NCBI RefSeq assembly: GCF_047948215.1
Contig: NC_134461.1
Location: forward strand, 126,862,512 to 126,926,511
Length of the DNA: 64,000 bases
Direction: 5' to 3'
Source of the DNA: Lycorma delicatula
Lineage: Eukaryota; Arthropoda; Insecta; Hemiptera; Fulgoridae
The notes below the pieces were generated by a model that saw only the letters and a list, made by a program, of their open reading frames with translations, did not search any database and was not told where the DNA came from. Positions 36,434 through 48,199 of this stretch are shown here, one piece after another (the stretch's first letter is position 1; every line of letters begins with the position of its first letter). The position numbers were made by a program, and so were the translations under genes.

Positions 36434-36917
36434 GGTACTTATGTATTAACACCACCGCAGCTACAGCTTTATTTAAAAACAAAGTAGTCAATCGGATTTC
36501 GGTGGAAAATGAACTGTCTCTTTATTAATTTTAATAAATGGTTATTTATATTTATTTATTTTATAAATATAATTTAACCAAACTTAACCTACGCTCGCTA
36601 ACCTTGACTAATTAACATTGTAATTTTTTGAGTATTTATTTAATAAATTCAGTAATTATTGCGATTATTTATTATTTAAATAATCAAAACACTCCTGTTA
36701 ATTAGTCAAGGTTAGCGAGCGAAGCGAGCGTAGGTTAAGTTTGGTTAAATTATATTTATAAAATAAATAAATATAAATAACCATTTATTAAAATTAATAA
36801 AGAGACTGTTTTGAATTTATGTTAAACTCTATATCGGCCCATTTTCCACCGAAATCCGATTGACTACTTAGTTTCTAAATAATGCTGTAGCTGCGGTGGC
36901 GTTAATATGTAAGTACC
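36434..36917. mobile_element. Foldback transposon with perfect 8-bp target-site duplication
   Basis: Left arm 36434-36616 and right arm 36697-36917 are long inverted repeats, about 90% identical where aligned, around an 80-bp spacer. The ends read GGTACTTATGTATTAAC (left) and, on the other strand, GGTACTTACATATTAAC (right). The right arm has an extra stretch of about 31 bp (36830-36860) and a 9-bp repeat (CGAAGCGAG near 36718). ATATTTTT flanks both sides exactly (36426-36433 and 36918-36925). No coding capacity. An 8-bp duplication is known for hAT, P and Merlin elements, and the GG start would fit Merlin best, but the family is unassigned. Confidence 0.85.
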
Positions 36918-37904
36918 ATATTTTTATACAGTCTGATTTATTTTCATATAATGTTGAAAGTTATTTCATTTTCAGGGAATCAAACTCACAATCTGATGGT
37001 ACAGTTATTTTTAACTCTTGTACCATCAAAATTTAAATATTACAGAAAAAAAATGTTTGAAATTTATATATATTTATTTATTTTCTTAATAATTTTGTTA
37101 GTATTTGTTTTTTTTCCATTTTTAACTGTCAAGGTTAGTTGTGGTTTTGAGATAAATAGATTTAATGACGTTATTTAAAGCCTTGATTGGTGAGAGAATA
37201 TATGAGGTAATAGAATATATTGAGTTAACTTGTTATGGTATGCGAGTACATGATGTTACTATTGCATTGTTACATTTGTAATTCGAATCTGGTTAATTTT
37301 TTTCCTTTTATTTGAGAGAAAAATAATATGCCTTGTAGAATTGCATCTACTGATCCATCTCTTGTTAATTTTGTGTTCATATTATTATTTTTGTGGGCGT
37401 ACCCAAAAGAGTTTGGTGTTCTTGATCCACTTTTATAACTTCTTACTTAGTGAAATATTTTTAAAAAACAGGCAAAGAATTGCGTACTTACCCAGCTACG
37501 CCAGTCAAGTTATGTAGTTTATTTTTTCAATTTAATCTTTATTTGTATCTTTTTGATAAAATAATTCCTTTTTTACTTTTTTAAATTATAGAAAAAATTC
37601 CTTTTTATTGAATAACAATAAATAAAATTATGAAATCTTTTTTTCCACAATTTTATGTAAAAATATTTATTCTGATGTTATGATAAATAAATATTTTAAA
37701 AAATGTGATTATTTCTATACTTGTGGAGGATTTAATGAAAGTTGAATGTTGGGACTATTGTTTTGGTCTTCTTAAATATGAAAAAATTTTTTTTTTAATT
37801 TTGGGAGTTCCCATCTTCCATACTCAAGGTGAAGTATGCATTCAGATAAAACTGATTTTAAAAAAATAGTTCCGTAAGTGGTAATAATAAATTTAAAACA
37901 TTTG

Positions 37905-38615
37905 ATATGGACACCACATGACTTCCTTGTAATCCTATTAAATTACATATACACATTTTTTTAAATGAAAATTCATAAAATTTTATTTCATTAATAAGTT
38001 CTGATATTTTTTCTTATATATATATATATATATTTTTTTTTTTATTGTTATTATTGAATTATTATTTATCATTGAAATTTTTTTACTATCAGAGTAAATA
38101 AATCAATAATCAATATATTTAAAATAAATAAATCAATATATTTAAATTAAAAATAAAAAGTTAAAAAAAAGGATATGAAGTCGGATTCGAACCGATGTAA
38201 GATCCAAATATTTCATTAATTAAAATTTTATTTGGTTATAAGTTTGGAACAAATGAAAATAATACCACGTATGATATATCTTTGAAAAGATCTCAATGAG
38301 GGCTTATTACTGCAGTTAAGAAAAAGTCAAAATCCAATTTTTTGGGAGTTTTTGGACACTTTTGGTTCAGTTGATTGCAATCAAAAGGGAAGGTGCACAA
38401 TTAGATGTTACAACAGTCCTAAATCCAAAATTTCAACATTCTATGCCTAATTGTTTTTGAGTTATGCAATATACATATGTATGTACATACAAATGTTATG
38501 CCAAAAATAGTCAAAATGGATTCAGGGATGGTCAAAACAGATATTTCCATTGAAATCTGAAAACCGAAATATTTCGCGATCACAATACTTTCTTTACTTC
38601 ATACAAGGAAGTAAA
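37905..38615 (+). repeat. Repeat R1, full-length copy
   Basis: The best-preserved copy. The head ACTTCCTTGT (37921-37930) and the end ACAAGGAAGT (38603-38612) are exact inverted repeats. The inner B-box motif GGATTCGAACCGATG is near 38183. The conserved head extends upstream into GGACACCACATG, so the true left boundary is uncertain. Confidence 0.75.
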
Positions 38616-41315
38616 AATATGCACATAAAACTAAAGAAGGTAATACTTTTTGAATTCTTTAAATTTTTTACTTTTGAATTCAAAAATAATTTGATACCAA
38701 ATTTAAAAATACATAATCTGAAGAATTGCAAAGTACTTTTCTTTTTCTAGATTTTTTTGATAAATGTACATATATGTTTTTAAAGAAATTTATTTTATAA
38801 AATAATTGATAATCTCTTTAATTATAACTTCTCTCAAAATAATTTAAAAAAAAGATATAATATTTGATTTATTATTACAGATTTTTAGTTTATAGTAGTT
38901 AAATTACAGAAGCGTGATTGCATTTTATTGTGTTACTTAATACACCTCGGTTCTTGTTTTGCATTACTTGTCTTTTAGTATTTAATGTTTAACTCCCACA
39001 CTGATTTCTAAACAACAGGTAGATAGATACATTACTTCATTTATCTTGATGACAGATCTGTTTATTTAACTTGTGCATGAAACTAATATATTAATCTTTT
39101 TCTGAAGTATTCTAGATTTGAACCAGAAATATTTAAAATAAAAATATCAAAAAATGCTTCTATTTTATACATTAAACAAACCGATTTATTCATGTTAATT
39201 TATATACATGTATTATGAACATCCTTTTATGGTAATTTTATTTATGTCTTTTAAACGACTATAGTTTTTTTATTATACATTTCCTGGCATTTGCTTAATA
39301 TCCTACTAAAATTAACTCTGCTGTAATTTTGTATATAAAACTGTATGAAAAATTATTCTCAATTTGTATTTGTATACTGTTATTTCATTTTAGGCATTAG
39401 TTGGTTATTAACAGCACTTAATTTTTTTTTTTTTTTACTGCTATAAAAAACCTTTCAAAGGATATCCTGTTAATCTTTCTATTCAAAATCTGTTTGCTAA
39501 TATGTCTAGATTCTAGTTATATTTTTAATGGAAATAAAAATAGATGAAAATTTTTCATAACAATATAACTGACTTCACCACATTTAAAATCATCGTCATA
39601 ATTTATTAATTTGGTGTGGTTAGTGTGATAAAAGCTTTAGTTTTTCATATATTATACCCTTTTAAGTTCACATGCTAATAATATTCCTGTAAATAAATTT
39701 TTATCAGATTTTAATATGATGGTACAGTACTAATTTTTTGTGTCTCCTGTCGTAAATTGATCTACTCTTACATTTTTTAAATCTTGAACCATTAATTGTT
39801 ACTCTTTTTGTGGATTACATAACTATATATCTATTTCATAAAATAATTATTTAAAGTATATTCAGTGTTAAAAAAGTTATTCACTTAACGGATTATATTT
39901 TTTTTTTTTAGAAAAACCAAAAAAAACTTTTTTGCTTTGAAATGTCTTAATAAACAGTATAAAACTAAGCTTATTGTCATTACTGAATATTTATCATGCT
40001 TATTTATATGTACTTAAATTCTATTGTATAAACCACCTAGTACAGAATATTGAGATAAGACATATTTATAATAAGATTATTTCAATCATGACTGAGGATG
40101 CCGGATCCTGCGAAAGTACTCTTATGAAAAATTAAGGTAAGATATGTCTTACCTCAATATTCTGTATCAGGTGATTTATTTAATAGAATTTAAATTAACA
40201 GTACAGAGGAATAATATGAATCTTAAAAAGATTAATTTCAGTAAAATTATATATATATATCCAGTGAAGTACGAGTAAGTTTCTTTTTTATATGATTGTT
40301 TATTTAGTTTTAACTTGAGTTCTATTAAAATTTTGGTGGATAATTTTATCAAATTGCTTTAATTAACCTCTGATTTAAATAAATTTATTCATTTTCTTCA
40401 AAAAAAAAAAAAGATGAATTATTTTTGCATTAGTAGAATAATAATAATAATAATAATAATAATGGAAAGAAATGAAATACTGTAATTATAAGGAAATTGT
40501 ATAGGAAGAGTCATATAGTAACAATTATGAATAGCTGTATTAAAGTGAAGGGAATAATAATTACAGTTTACATGTCCTTGGTAGAATGAAAGGTAACAGG
40601 TGGCAGAAATATTCGTAACTGGCATAAAGAAATAAAAAATAAAAATGAGTGAAAAGACGTTTTATTCTGTTAGTAGACAGTTGAATGCAAGAGATGTAAA
40701 AAAAAGATTTATAAAAAGTTTTTTTTTTATAATCTAATTAAAGTAAATAAAACTAAGTGAAAAAAAAATTCTTCCTGTAATATTTTTCAGTAGTGATTTA
40801 TTTCAGTTAATTATGATTGTAAATATTTTTTTTAATTTTTATCTCTTTCAACAGAAATTATTAACTTTCGTGAAACAATAACAACATCCTGTAGTATTTA
40901 ATAATATTAACTTATAGGAAGCTGTGTATTAATTAAGCTTGGCTTTGAGTTTTGGTATCGCTCTTTACAACATTTTATTTTCAAAATACTATTTCTTGAA
41001 AAATTTCAGAGGTTAGTCTTAACCGCTAACATTAAGCAAGAAACTGTGCATAACTTAGATTCCCAAAACTTTACTTTTCTCTTTTTAGAGGAAATCAATT
41101 TAGTTGCGCAATTTAATATTTAAAAATGAGTTTTTAATTGTAATATTGATTCAAATACATTAATTTATTTTTTGTGTTGTACCAAATCCTAGGACCAAAA
41201 AACAAATACAAGAGGTTCAGACAGTTACTGAGCCCACAATTAAATTAAGAAATCAGATCAATTATTTTTATTTTAATATTGCTTAATGATAATATTATAT
41301 TAAATTATTTTATTA
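38616..41315. other. AT-rich intronic stretch
   Basis: No gene was recognised. It contains an inverted-repeat element (40031-40175) and a (TAA)n run (about 40437-40462). Confidence 0.4.
40031..40175. repeat. Inverted-repeat element with a CTGAGGA...GAAA motif
   Basis: The arms 40031-40065 and 40142-40175 are inverted repeats of about 34 bp with few mismatches (core TACAGAATATTGAG). The interior has CTGAGGATGCC followed by CCTGCGAAAGTAC (40090-40120). A related CTGAGGA-stem-GAAAC arrangement is on the minus strand near 63940-63900. Confidence 0.6.
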
Positions 41316-41317
41316 TG

Positions 41318-41420
41318 TAGTGCAGTCTACCAACCTCTAAGGAATAGTCTGTTTTTCATCCAAAAGGTTCTGAATTTGATTCTTGGTTAGGCTTAATGTT
41401 TTTCACACAATGCAAAATGC
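41318..41420 (+). mobile_element. Degenerate SINE family B copy
   Basis: The stretch 'tttttcatccaaaaggttctgaatttgattcttggttaggcttaatgttttt' aligns with the SINE B copy at 29908 from its middle onward. It has a decayed B-box (GAATTTGATTC). Confidence 0.45.
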
Positions 41421-42009
41421 ATTTCTTTTCATGAAAATTGAGTAGGGTAGCTGTAATTTAACCTGTAGTTATCAGAGATGGAATAAATATGAAAATGCTG
41501 ATATGTTTATTATTAAATGTAATATAATCATAATTTTAAAGAAAAAAAATTAATTAATTATACAAAATACAAGTATATAATAATTACTAGTCTACTAGTA
41601 TACCCAGGGAATGGAGCCCCCTGGACTACGGAAGCATTCATTATCCTCATAATTGTGAGAAACCTTTGCTTCTGTGTGCTTGTTCAACCTCCAGATGCTG
41701 ATCTTCTTCTCGTGAACCCGGCATTGCTTAGCGGCACTTGATGATCGTCTTAGATTTGATCTCTTCTTAGGAGGAAGAAGATTGAAAACATTATATGGAA
41801 GGAAGAAGAAGAAAAATGAATAATGAAAGGGGACATTATGTACAAAAAAAGAAAAGAGAAGAAGAAACTACGAAGAAGGAAGTATACAGACTTTAAAAAT
41901 AATTTAAAAAAAAGAACTGAATTACAAAAGACAGACATAGTAGTAACTGTAGTAGTGCGAATGTTAAATATTTTATAAATATTCATTAATGAAAAATGAA
42001 CTAATCATT

Positions 42010-42240
42010 TTACTTCCTTATATTTTTGTTGCCGTGGTGACAGAAATATAATGGAGTAAATGGATTAATTTTTGTTTCTTTAATGAATATTTTTAATTAA
42101 TAACCCCCCCCCCCCCCTAGAGGGCTAGAGTCACAATCTAAGGCTTTCCCTGGGATGACCTGAAAATTTGAAAATACTCAGTGGTTGGTTCTCATGTGAT
42201 GCTGTTGCAAATGAACAAACAGAAAACATTAGCATTTAGC
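42010..42240 (-). repeat. Repeat R2, minus-strand copy
   Basis: On the minus strand GAGAACCAACC precedes 'ttttcaggtcatcccaggg' and, later, 'ttaaagaaacaaaaattaatcc' and 'cggcaacaaaaatataaggaagtaaaatga', the order of the copy at 21480-21745. A 14-bp C run at about 42105-42118 sits inside it. Confidence 0.6.
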
Positions 42241-42763
42241 GTATGATAAGTAATCATAAGTATGATTACTTATGAATATATATGTAAATTAATATTTAAT
42301 CTTCAAACATTTGGGTGCGTCAAAATACATTCCATTGTTATATGCAATCAAATTTGAATAATAAAAACAACTTTGTTAAAGGAAGCAAAGTAAATATGGA
42401 ATAAATCTTGTTGAAATTGACTTCTTGAACTTTATAAACAAATAAGATAGAGAAAAAGTAAAATTTTAATACGATAGAAATTTAAAATAAATAGGTAATA
42501 TGTGAACCGAGTAACTTACACAGAGTATGAATGATTTTTACAAACGTGTTAAGGAATAAGAAACTTGCAAAATTAGGTCTATGTTAATGAAACTAGTTAA
42601 TGAAATTCCTCACAGTTGAGACATATTTGGTAAAACTATTTTTGTATTTACCTAATTTTAAATCTGTTACAATTGTTTTATTAAACTTTTTTTACAATTT
42701 TAAGAGCAAATTTATTAAATTTTATTTATAATTATTATAGTAAACTTTATAATAGAATAACTA

Positions 42764-43886
42764 CAGATTGTTCAAAAGTGATGCAACCTTATGGGAAAAT
42801 GAGTAAGTTACACTAGTAGTTGAAAGTGGCTTCCATTATGCAATTCACATAATTGAATACGACATTGCATGCTCTTAAACACATGTTGTAACATTTCTTG
42901 AGGAATTGCAGTAATTCATCGTTCAATTTCGCTCTGCAATTCAGGAATGGTGTTAGGTTGAGTATTGTAAGCAGCATTTTTAAGGTATCTCCACAAGGAA
43001 AAGTCAGGAGGGGATAAATCAGGTGACTGAGGTAGCCACAAAAAAACCCCTTCAAAATCACTTGTCCATGAAAACAGTGATCCAAGAAAGTCATAATGTT
43101 GTTGGCCGTGGCAGTGTCCTGCTGAAACCACTGTACTGCAGGTATATTGTTATATATCTGTATGTAGCGCTCACTGTTCACTGTGCCATGAAAGAATGTC
43201 ATGAAGATTCACGTACGTGATATTGCACACCAAACACCCACTTTTTGTCTATGCACCTGATGAGGACTTTCTGTAGACCAAATGCGTGAATTCTGTGCAT
43301 TCACGTATTCATCAGGGTGGAATCGTTACTCATCAGACCGAAAATAGTCATTGAGTTCTTTCCCAGCTGGCGTTACAGATGACATGAACCGCTTTCAGAA
43401 AGCTACATGTTTTCCAATGTCTGCAGATAACAACTTGAGAACAATACAAATTCTGTATGGATGCATTTTTATGGATGTACTTGCCTGATGCCATGTGGGC
43501 CATTACCAATGAAGAGACCAGACTGACTAGATAGATGTCGCACAGACTTCTTGGGACTAATGAAATATGCAGCTTGCATGTCAATCAATTTTTATGGTGT
43601 TAGCACTTTCAGGTCGACCACTTTTGGATGTATGTGCCACATTTCCTATTTCTTTGAACTTGTTGCACAGCCACTTGGTGGGGAGGACTTATTTGGTGCA
43701 TCCACACCATACTTTTTTGTGAATTCATTCTGGGTCTGAGCATAACTGGCACATCTAATGTATTTGGGGACAATAAATATTCTCTGCTGCATTGTGTAAC
43801 CCATTTTTCCTCAGTTTTCCTTAATTAAACATCCAACAAAAGAAGGAAACATTATTTCATAAGGTTGCATCACTTTTTCAACACTG
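42764..43886 (-). pseudogene. Mariner-type transposon, complete ends, dead transposase
   Basis: Both ends are preserved. The left end CAGATTGTTCAAAAGTGATG (42764) and, on the other strand, the right end CAGTGTTGAAAAAGTGATGC (from 43886) are inverted repeats that share AGTGATGCAACCTTATG. Each is flanked by TA, the expected mariner target. The minus strand encodes broken pieces: FQQDTATANN (second Asp), SPDLSPPDFSLWRYLKNA (third Asp region), TIPELQSEIER and a C-terminal end near 42820. Length 1,123 bp. Many stops in the N-terminal half. Confidence 0.85.
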
Positions 43887-43888
43887 TA

Positions 43889-46800
43889 TTAATAACTACA
43901 ATAGAATAACTGTATAATACAGTTAGTATAATAATTGTCCTGTTTATAAATTTTAAGAAAATGAATATACTTTTATTTACTTAATTCATATTTGTGCTTT
44001 AAGGAACACTAGTATCATTACAGAAACAATATTATTCCTTCAATGAATTTTTAAATAATATTAATTAAAAAATTTAAATAAAACTGAATTTTCTGGCTCT
44101 TGTTCATTACTTTTATAAATATGCGCTCAAATAATTTTCTCTAATGCCCTTTGAATTGTGAATCATTTTCTATTTATTATCTTCATATTTTTATAATTTT
44201 CAAAAAAATATTTAAATAAATAATTAGTATGGACTTAACACATTTTTTACATTATAATTAATTCTCTATTTTGTGATGCTGCACTCATCAATGTTTGTAA
44301 TGGTTTCACTTGATCCATCTAAGCAAATGTTGCAGTCTTTTTTTTTATCCATGGAGTAGCATATCTACCTACTTCTGATATGATCTGTATAATTTATTAT
44401 TATGTACAGATTAGAATAAAAGTTATTTATTAATTCTGTATAGTATGGATTTTATAAAAATATTTATTTTTTTATGTTAAATTGCCTCTATGCATATTCA
44501 CTTTTATAATTCACTTTTAACCATATTTCAGTAGTCTACTGTTGTATTGAAAGTTTTTAGTTATCAATAATATATATTTTTAATATATAAATGTTATTTA
44601 AACAGGCTGTAAAATTACATCGTGAAAATACATGATATACTTCATAATGACATAATCAATGAATTTAATTTTAAATGCGGATATACCTATATATATATAT
44701 ATAGAAACAGCGGATGGAAGATTGAATTGATTGCATCAACCATGTAGGTCTCATATATGTGTACATATATAATATAATGTGTGTGTTTGTGTGTAACATG
44801 TTATCTGTTTAGATCCACCCATCTTTAACCTATTCAGGATACATGCGCTACTGAGCAGACATAAATGTGTGTAGGTGCTCAATATTACTGTATATGTTAT
44901 GAACTATTTTAATGGCAATATTGCAATGAATTCATACTGCTTCTATTTTACTTTCAAAAAATATATATATTTTATGTTTTTATATTAATGCTCTAGATTT
45001 TTTTTAATAATTTGATTAGTATTTATGATTTATTTATGTACGTGTTTATTACCAATATGAAATTAATTAAAAATGTAGTTTATAACATTATAAAGCAGTA
45101 ATAACATAGTACCTTTCATTGCTTGATTTTTTGTATTTGTTTATCTTAAAATACCATTTGTTTTTTGAACCTGATTGTTTTCTAATAGTTTACTGTTTTT
45201 ATGATTTTTTGTCGATAATAATAATATTCAATTAAAACTGATATTATCTGGAAACATGATTGATTTATTATGAAAAGATAGGCGACTAATATTAATTAAT
45301 GATTAATGTTAGAATGTTAATATTTTATTTGTAAAGTATATCTATTATATGTATTTTTATATTTCTAATTTATTAATTTTTAATCGGTTGACATATTGTT
45401 TTAAAAAAGAACCAAATTTGACCATTCTTCGTAAAATTTTGAATGCTATGTTATAATTTAAAATAAGTCATTGAATAGTATAAGAAAAGTGACAAGACAC
45501 TTTAGAAATATTAATGAATAGATTTTGAATAATATAGAAATTGTTTGTACAGAAAATCTTTTAAAGATAATTTTGCGGTATCTTCTGTAATGGAAAGAAT
45601 TACGGTCATTGGTAATCCTCATTGTTTTATCTTGATTAGGTCATTAGTATTTCAGAAGTCCCATGATATTTAGTGCAGTTTTCTTGATTGCTTCTGAAAC
45701 ACAATACAATTTTAAAAAAATATAGATATAATTTTTCTTATTATTACTAGGGTAGTGGTTTTGTTTATTAAAATAATTGTTGGTTCAGGTAAAAGCTATG
45801 TTGTGTGAATGGATAGGGAAATAAGAGAATAGGATAGTAAGTAGACAATGGAATATGAGGGAAATAAAAAAGAAATAGTTGTTACAGGGAAATTGTTTTG
45901 TTTTTTCAATTTGTGTTTATTTTATTTTGTAATGTTACCAAAGATGCTGAATTTAGAAAAATCAATTGTCAAATTTATTCTTTGAATAACTCTTAATATA
46001 TAATTTACCTTATATCACGGGGACTTCTACAGCAGGTTGTCTACAGTAAGGAATGTAGAAGGGATCTTCAAATAACATTTCTTTTTTTGACTGTAGCGAC
46101 TTTGCTTGTTATGCAAAGTCTCACTTCTCACCATCCCATCACTTGTGTAAATTCTCCAGTTGTCAGTGTGCTACATTATGATTATAATGAATTAAACATT
46201 GATGCTGGTTTAGATTTCTTTTGATATTGAAAAAAAAATTGAATTGTTTGATAATTTAATGTAGCTAAGTGCTGTTTTTAAAAGTTTATTGTACTGCTAT
46301 TGACTGTTATTGTACTACAAATTTAATCTGTCATTAGTTACTTATAACCACTTAAATGTAAAAGGTGTGTTATTTGAACTAATTATCTCTTTCTTTTTTT
46401 TTAAATTAAAATATGTTTATAATTTGTTCACTTTTACTTGAATTTTTATTTTCTATTCAATTATTAACAGTATTAACCACAATTTTATAAGAATATAATT
46501 AATCTTAATAGTAATAAGGATTAGATTGCTCTTTACATGTTCATAATTAAGCGAGTGAGAATACAACACATAGTAGCACTAATCCCCTTTCTCACTAATG
46601 CCCTGAATCTATTGTTTCTTTTTTATCATAGTTTTTGTCCTGTTCCTATAATTATAAAACCGGCTGACTAATGTTTGTTAGAACACAGTAGAAATTTATT
46701 AACTATGCAGCAAAAATTTCTTTATGGCTAATGAACCAATTAATTAATAGTAAATATATGCTTCTAAAGGTGGAGAGGAACTGGCTATCGCATTACTTTT

Positions 46801-48195
46801 CATAGGAAATCTGTCACGTACTGCCTAGGCATTATTCATCAGCTGATGGTCATATCGGATACATCATCAAACTAGCCCTTCAGGCTGGTGATTACATTCT
46901 TTATATTATAGAGTAAAAATTGTTAAGATAGTATTTACTATTATTATTTCTGCTAAGATCACTGTTGTTTGTATGTTTAGTACCTTTCTTAGCTTCTTAA
47001 TGAAAGAATTAATAAAAGAAAGCTAAGAAGTACTTAACATATAAATTATAGAGTAAATGTTAAAGGTTTGCTCTAATTGAAGGAAATGTGTTTTCACTTA
47101 TAAAATATTTTAAATATTTAAATTCTTTTTATATATTGATTTATTTCACTTATTGTAGACAATAACAAATTCTGAATTAAAAAAAAAATTCTAAATAAGA
47201 ACTTGATGACGTACTGGTCAGAACAATTCTATGTTTAAGTTGTGAGAAAACAAAAACAATTATAAAGTTTTAGAAATTATTTATATATTTTTTAAGTTAT
47301 ATTGAATTTTTTTCTAAGTAGCAAATATTATACATTTTTTATATATATTTTAGAAAATATTACTGTTGTTATTACTTTTACCGAATTAACTAGGCATTTA
47401 CCAGCAGTTAATTAATTAATTTTAATATACGTAGTGTTTAAGATTACAATGTACTGTTAATAGCGATTGCTATATTCACTTAGTTACTACTTAGTATTTT
47501 AGCCGGCTACTCATAGAGTGCGCTGTTTGCATTTTCGCATGTAATTTTAAAAATTTTAATTTTTTTTGTTGTGGAAATGAGCGAAAAGGTATTTATCCAT
47601 TTTAATAGGTTATTTCTCGGGATTATTAACCAACATAGAATTTATTTTTCTAATTTTTAAAACTGTTCTTCATTTAATAGTACTTCCTTGCAAAAGTTCT
47701 CTTTTCATGAATTATATATTTATTTATAATACCGTACACTTTGAAAAAGTATGTTCAAAAAAGGGTGCTTGACACTTGTATGACATACATACTCATGTTG
47801 CCTTCGGGCTTCGTGGGTGTGTAGGGTATGGCTATCAAGACATACTCAGCACGTAATTTTTGTGAACGTGGGGCAGTTGGCTGCCTATAAGCTCCGGCGC
47901 CCCCAATAATTTTGAAGTAATGTAGTTCCGTTGTATAAATTAAGTGTATTATGAGGTTGTTTAAATTACATAAATCAGTTACTAAGATCTGAAAATAAGA
48001 ATCTTTCAGTGAATCCGATTAGCAGAACACATGAGGTGTTTTTATTAATCAATGCAATGCCAAAAGATCCTTGACACAACCCCTATGTTTAAAATGTATG
48101 TACACATAAATAAAATCTATTCATATCATACTTAAATATTATTTTATCAATAACTTAAATTGAATATTTTTTATAATCATAGTTTAATAATTATT
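43889..48195. other. Long AT-rich intronic stretch without recognised features
   Basis: No gene or shared repeat was seen in about 4.3 kb. Two patches, 46760-46900 and 47750-47935, are less AT-rich and could be repeat copies of families not otherwise represented here. Confidence 0.4.
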
Positions 48196-48199
48196 AGTA

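Noticed and set aside
37260..37300. tRNA-like B-box (AATTCGAATCTGG)
   Set aside because: Only one box is recognisable and no second copy with the same tail was found.
42105..42118. C run as a G-quadruplex or regulatory site
   Set aside because: A single homopolymer inside repeat R2. More likely replication slippage.
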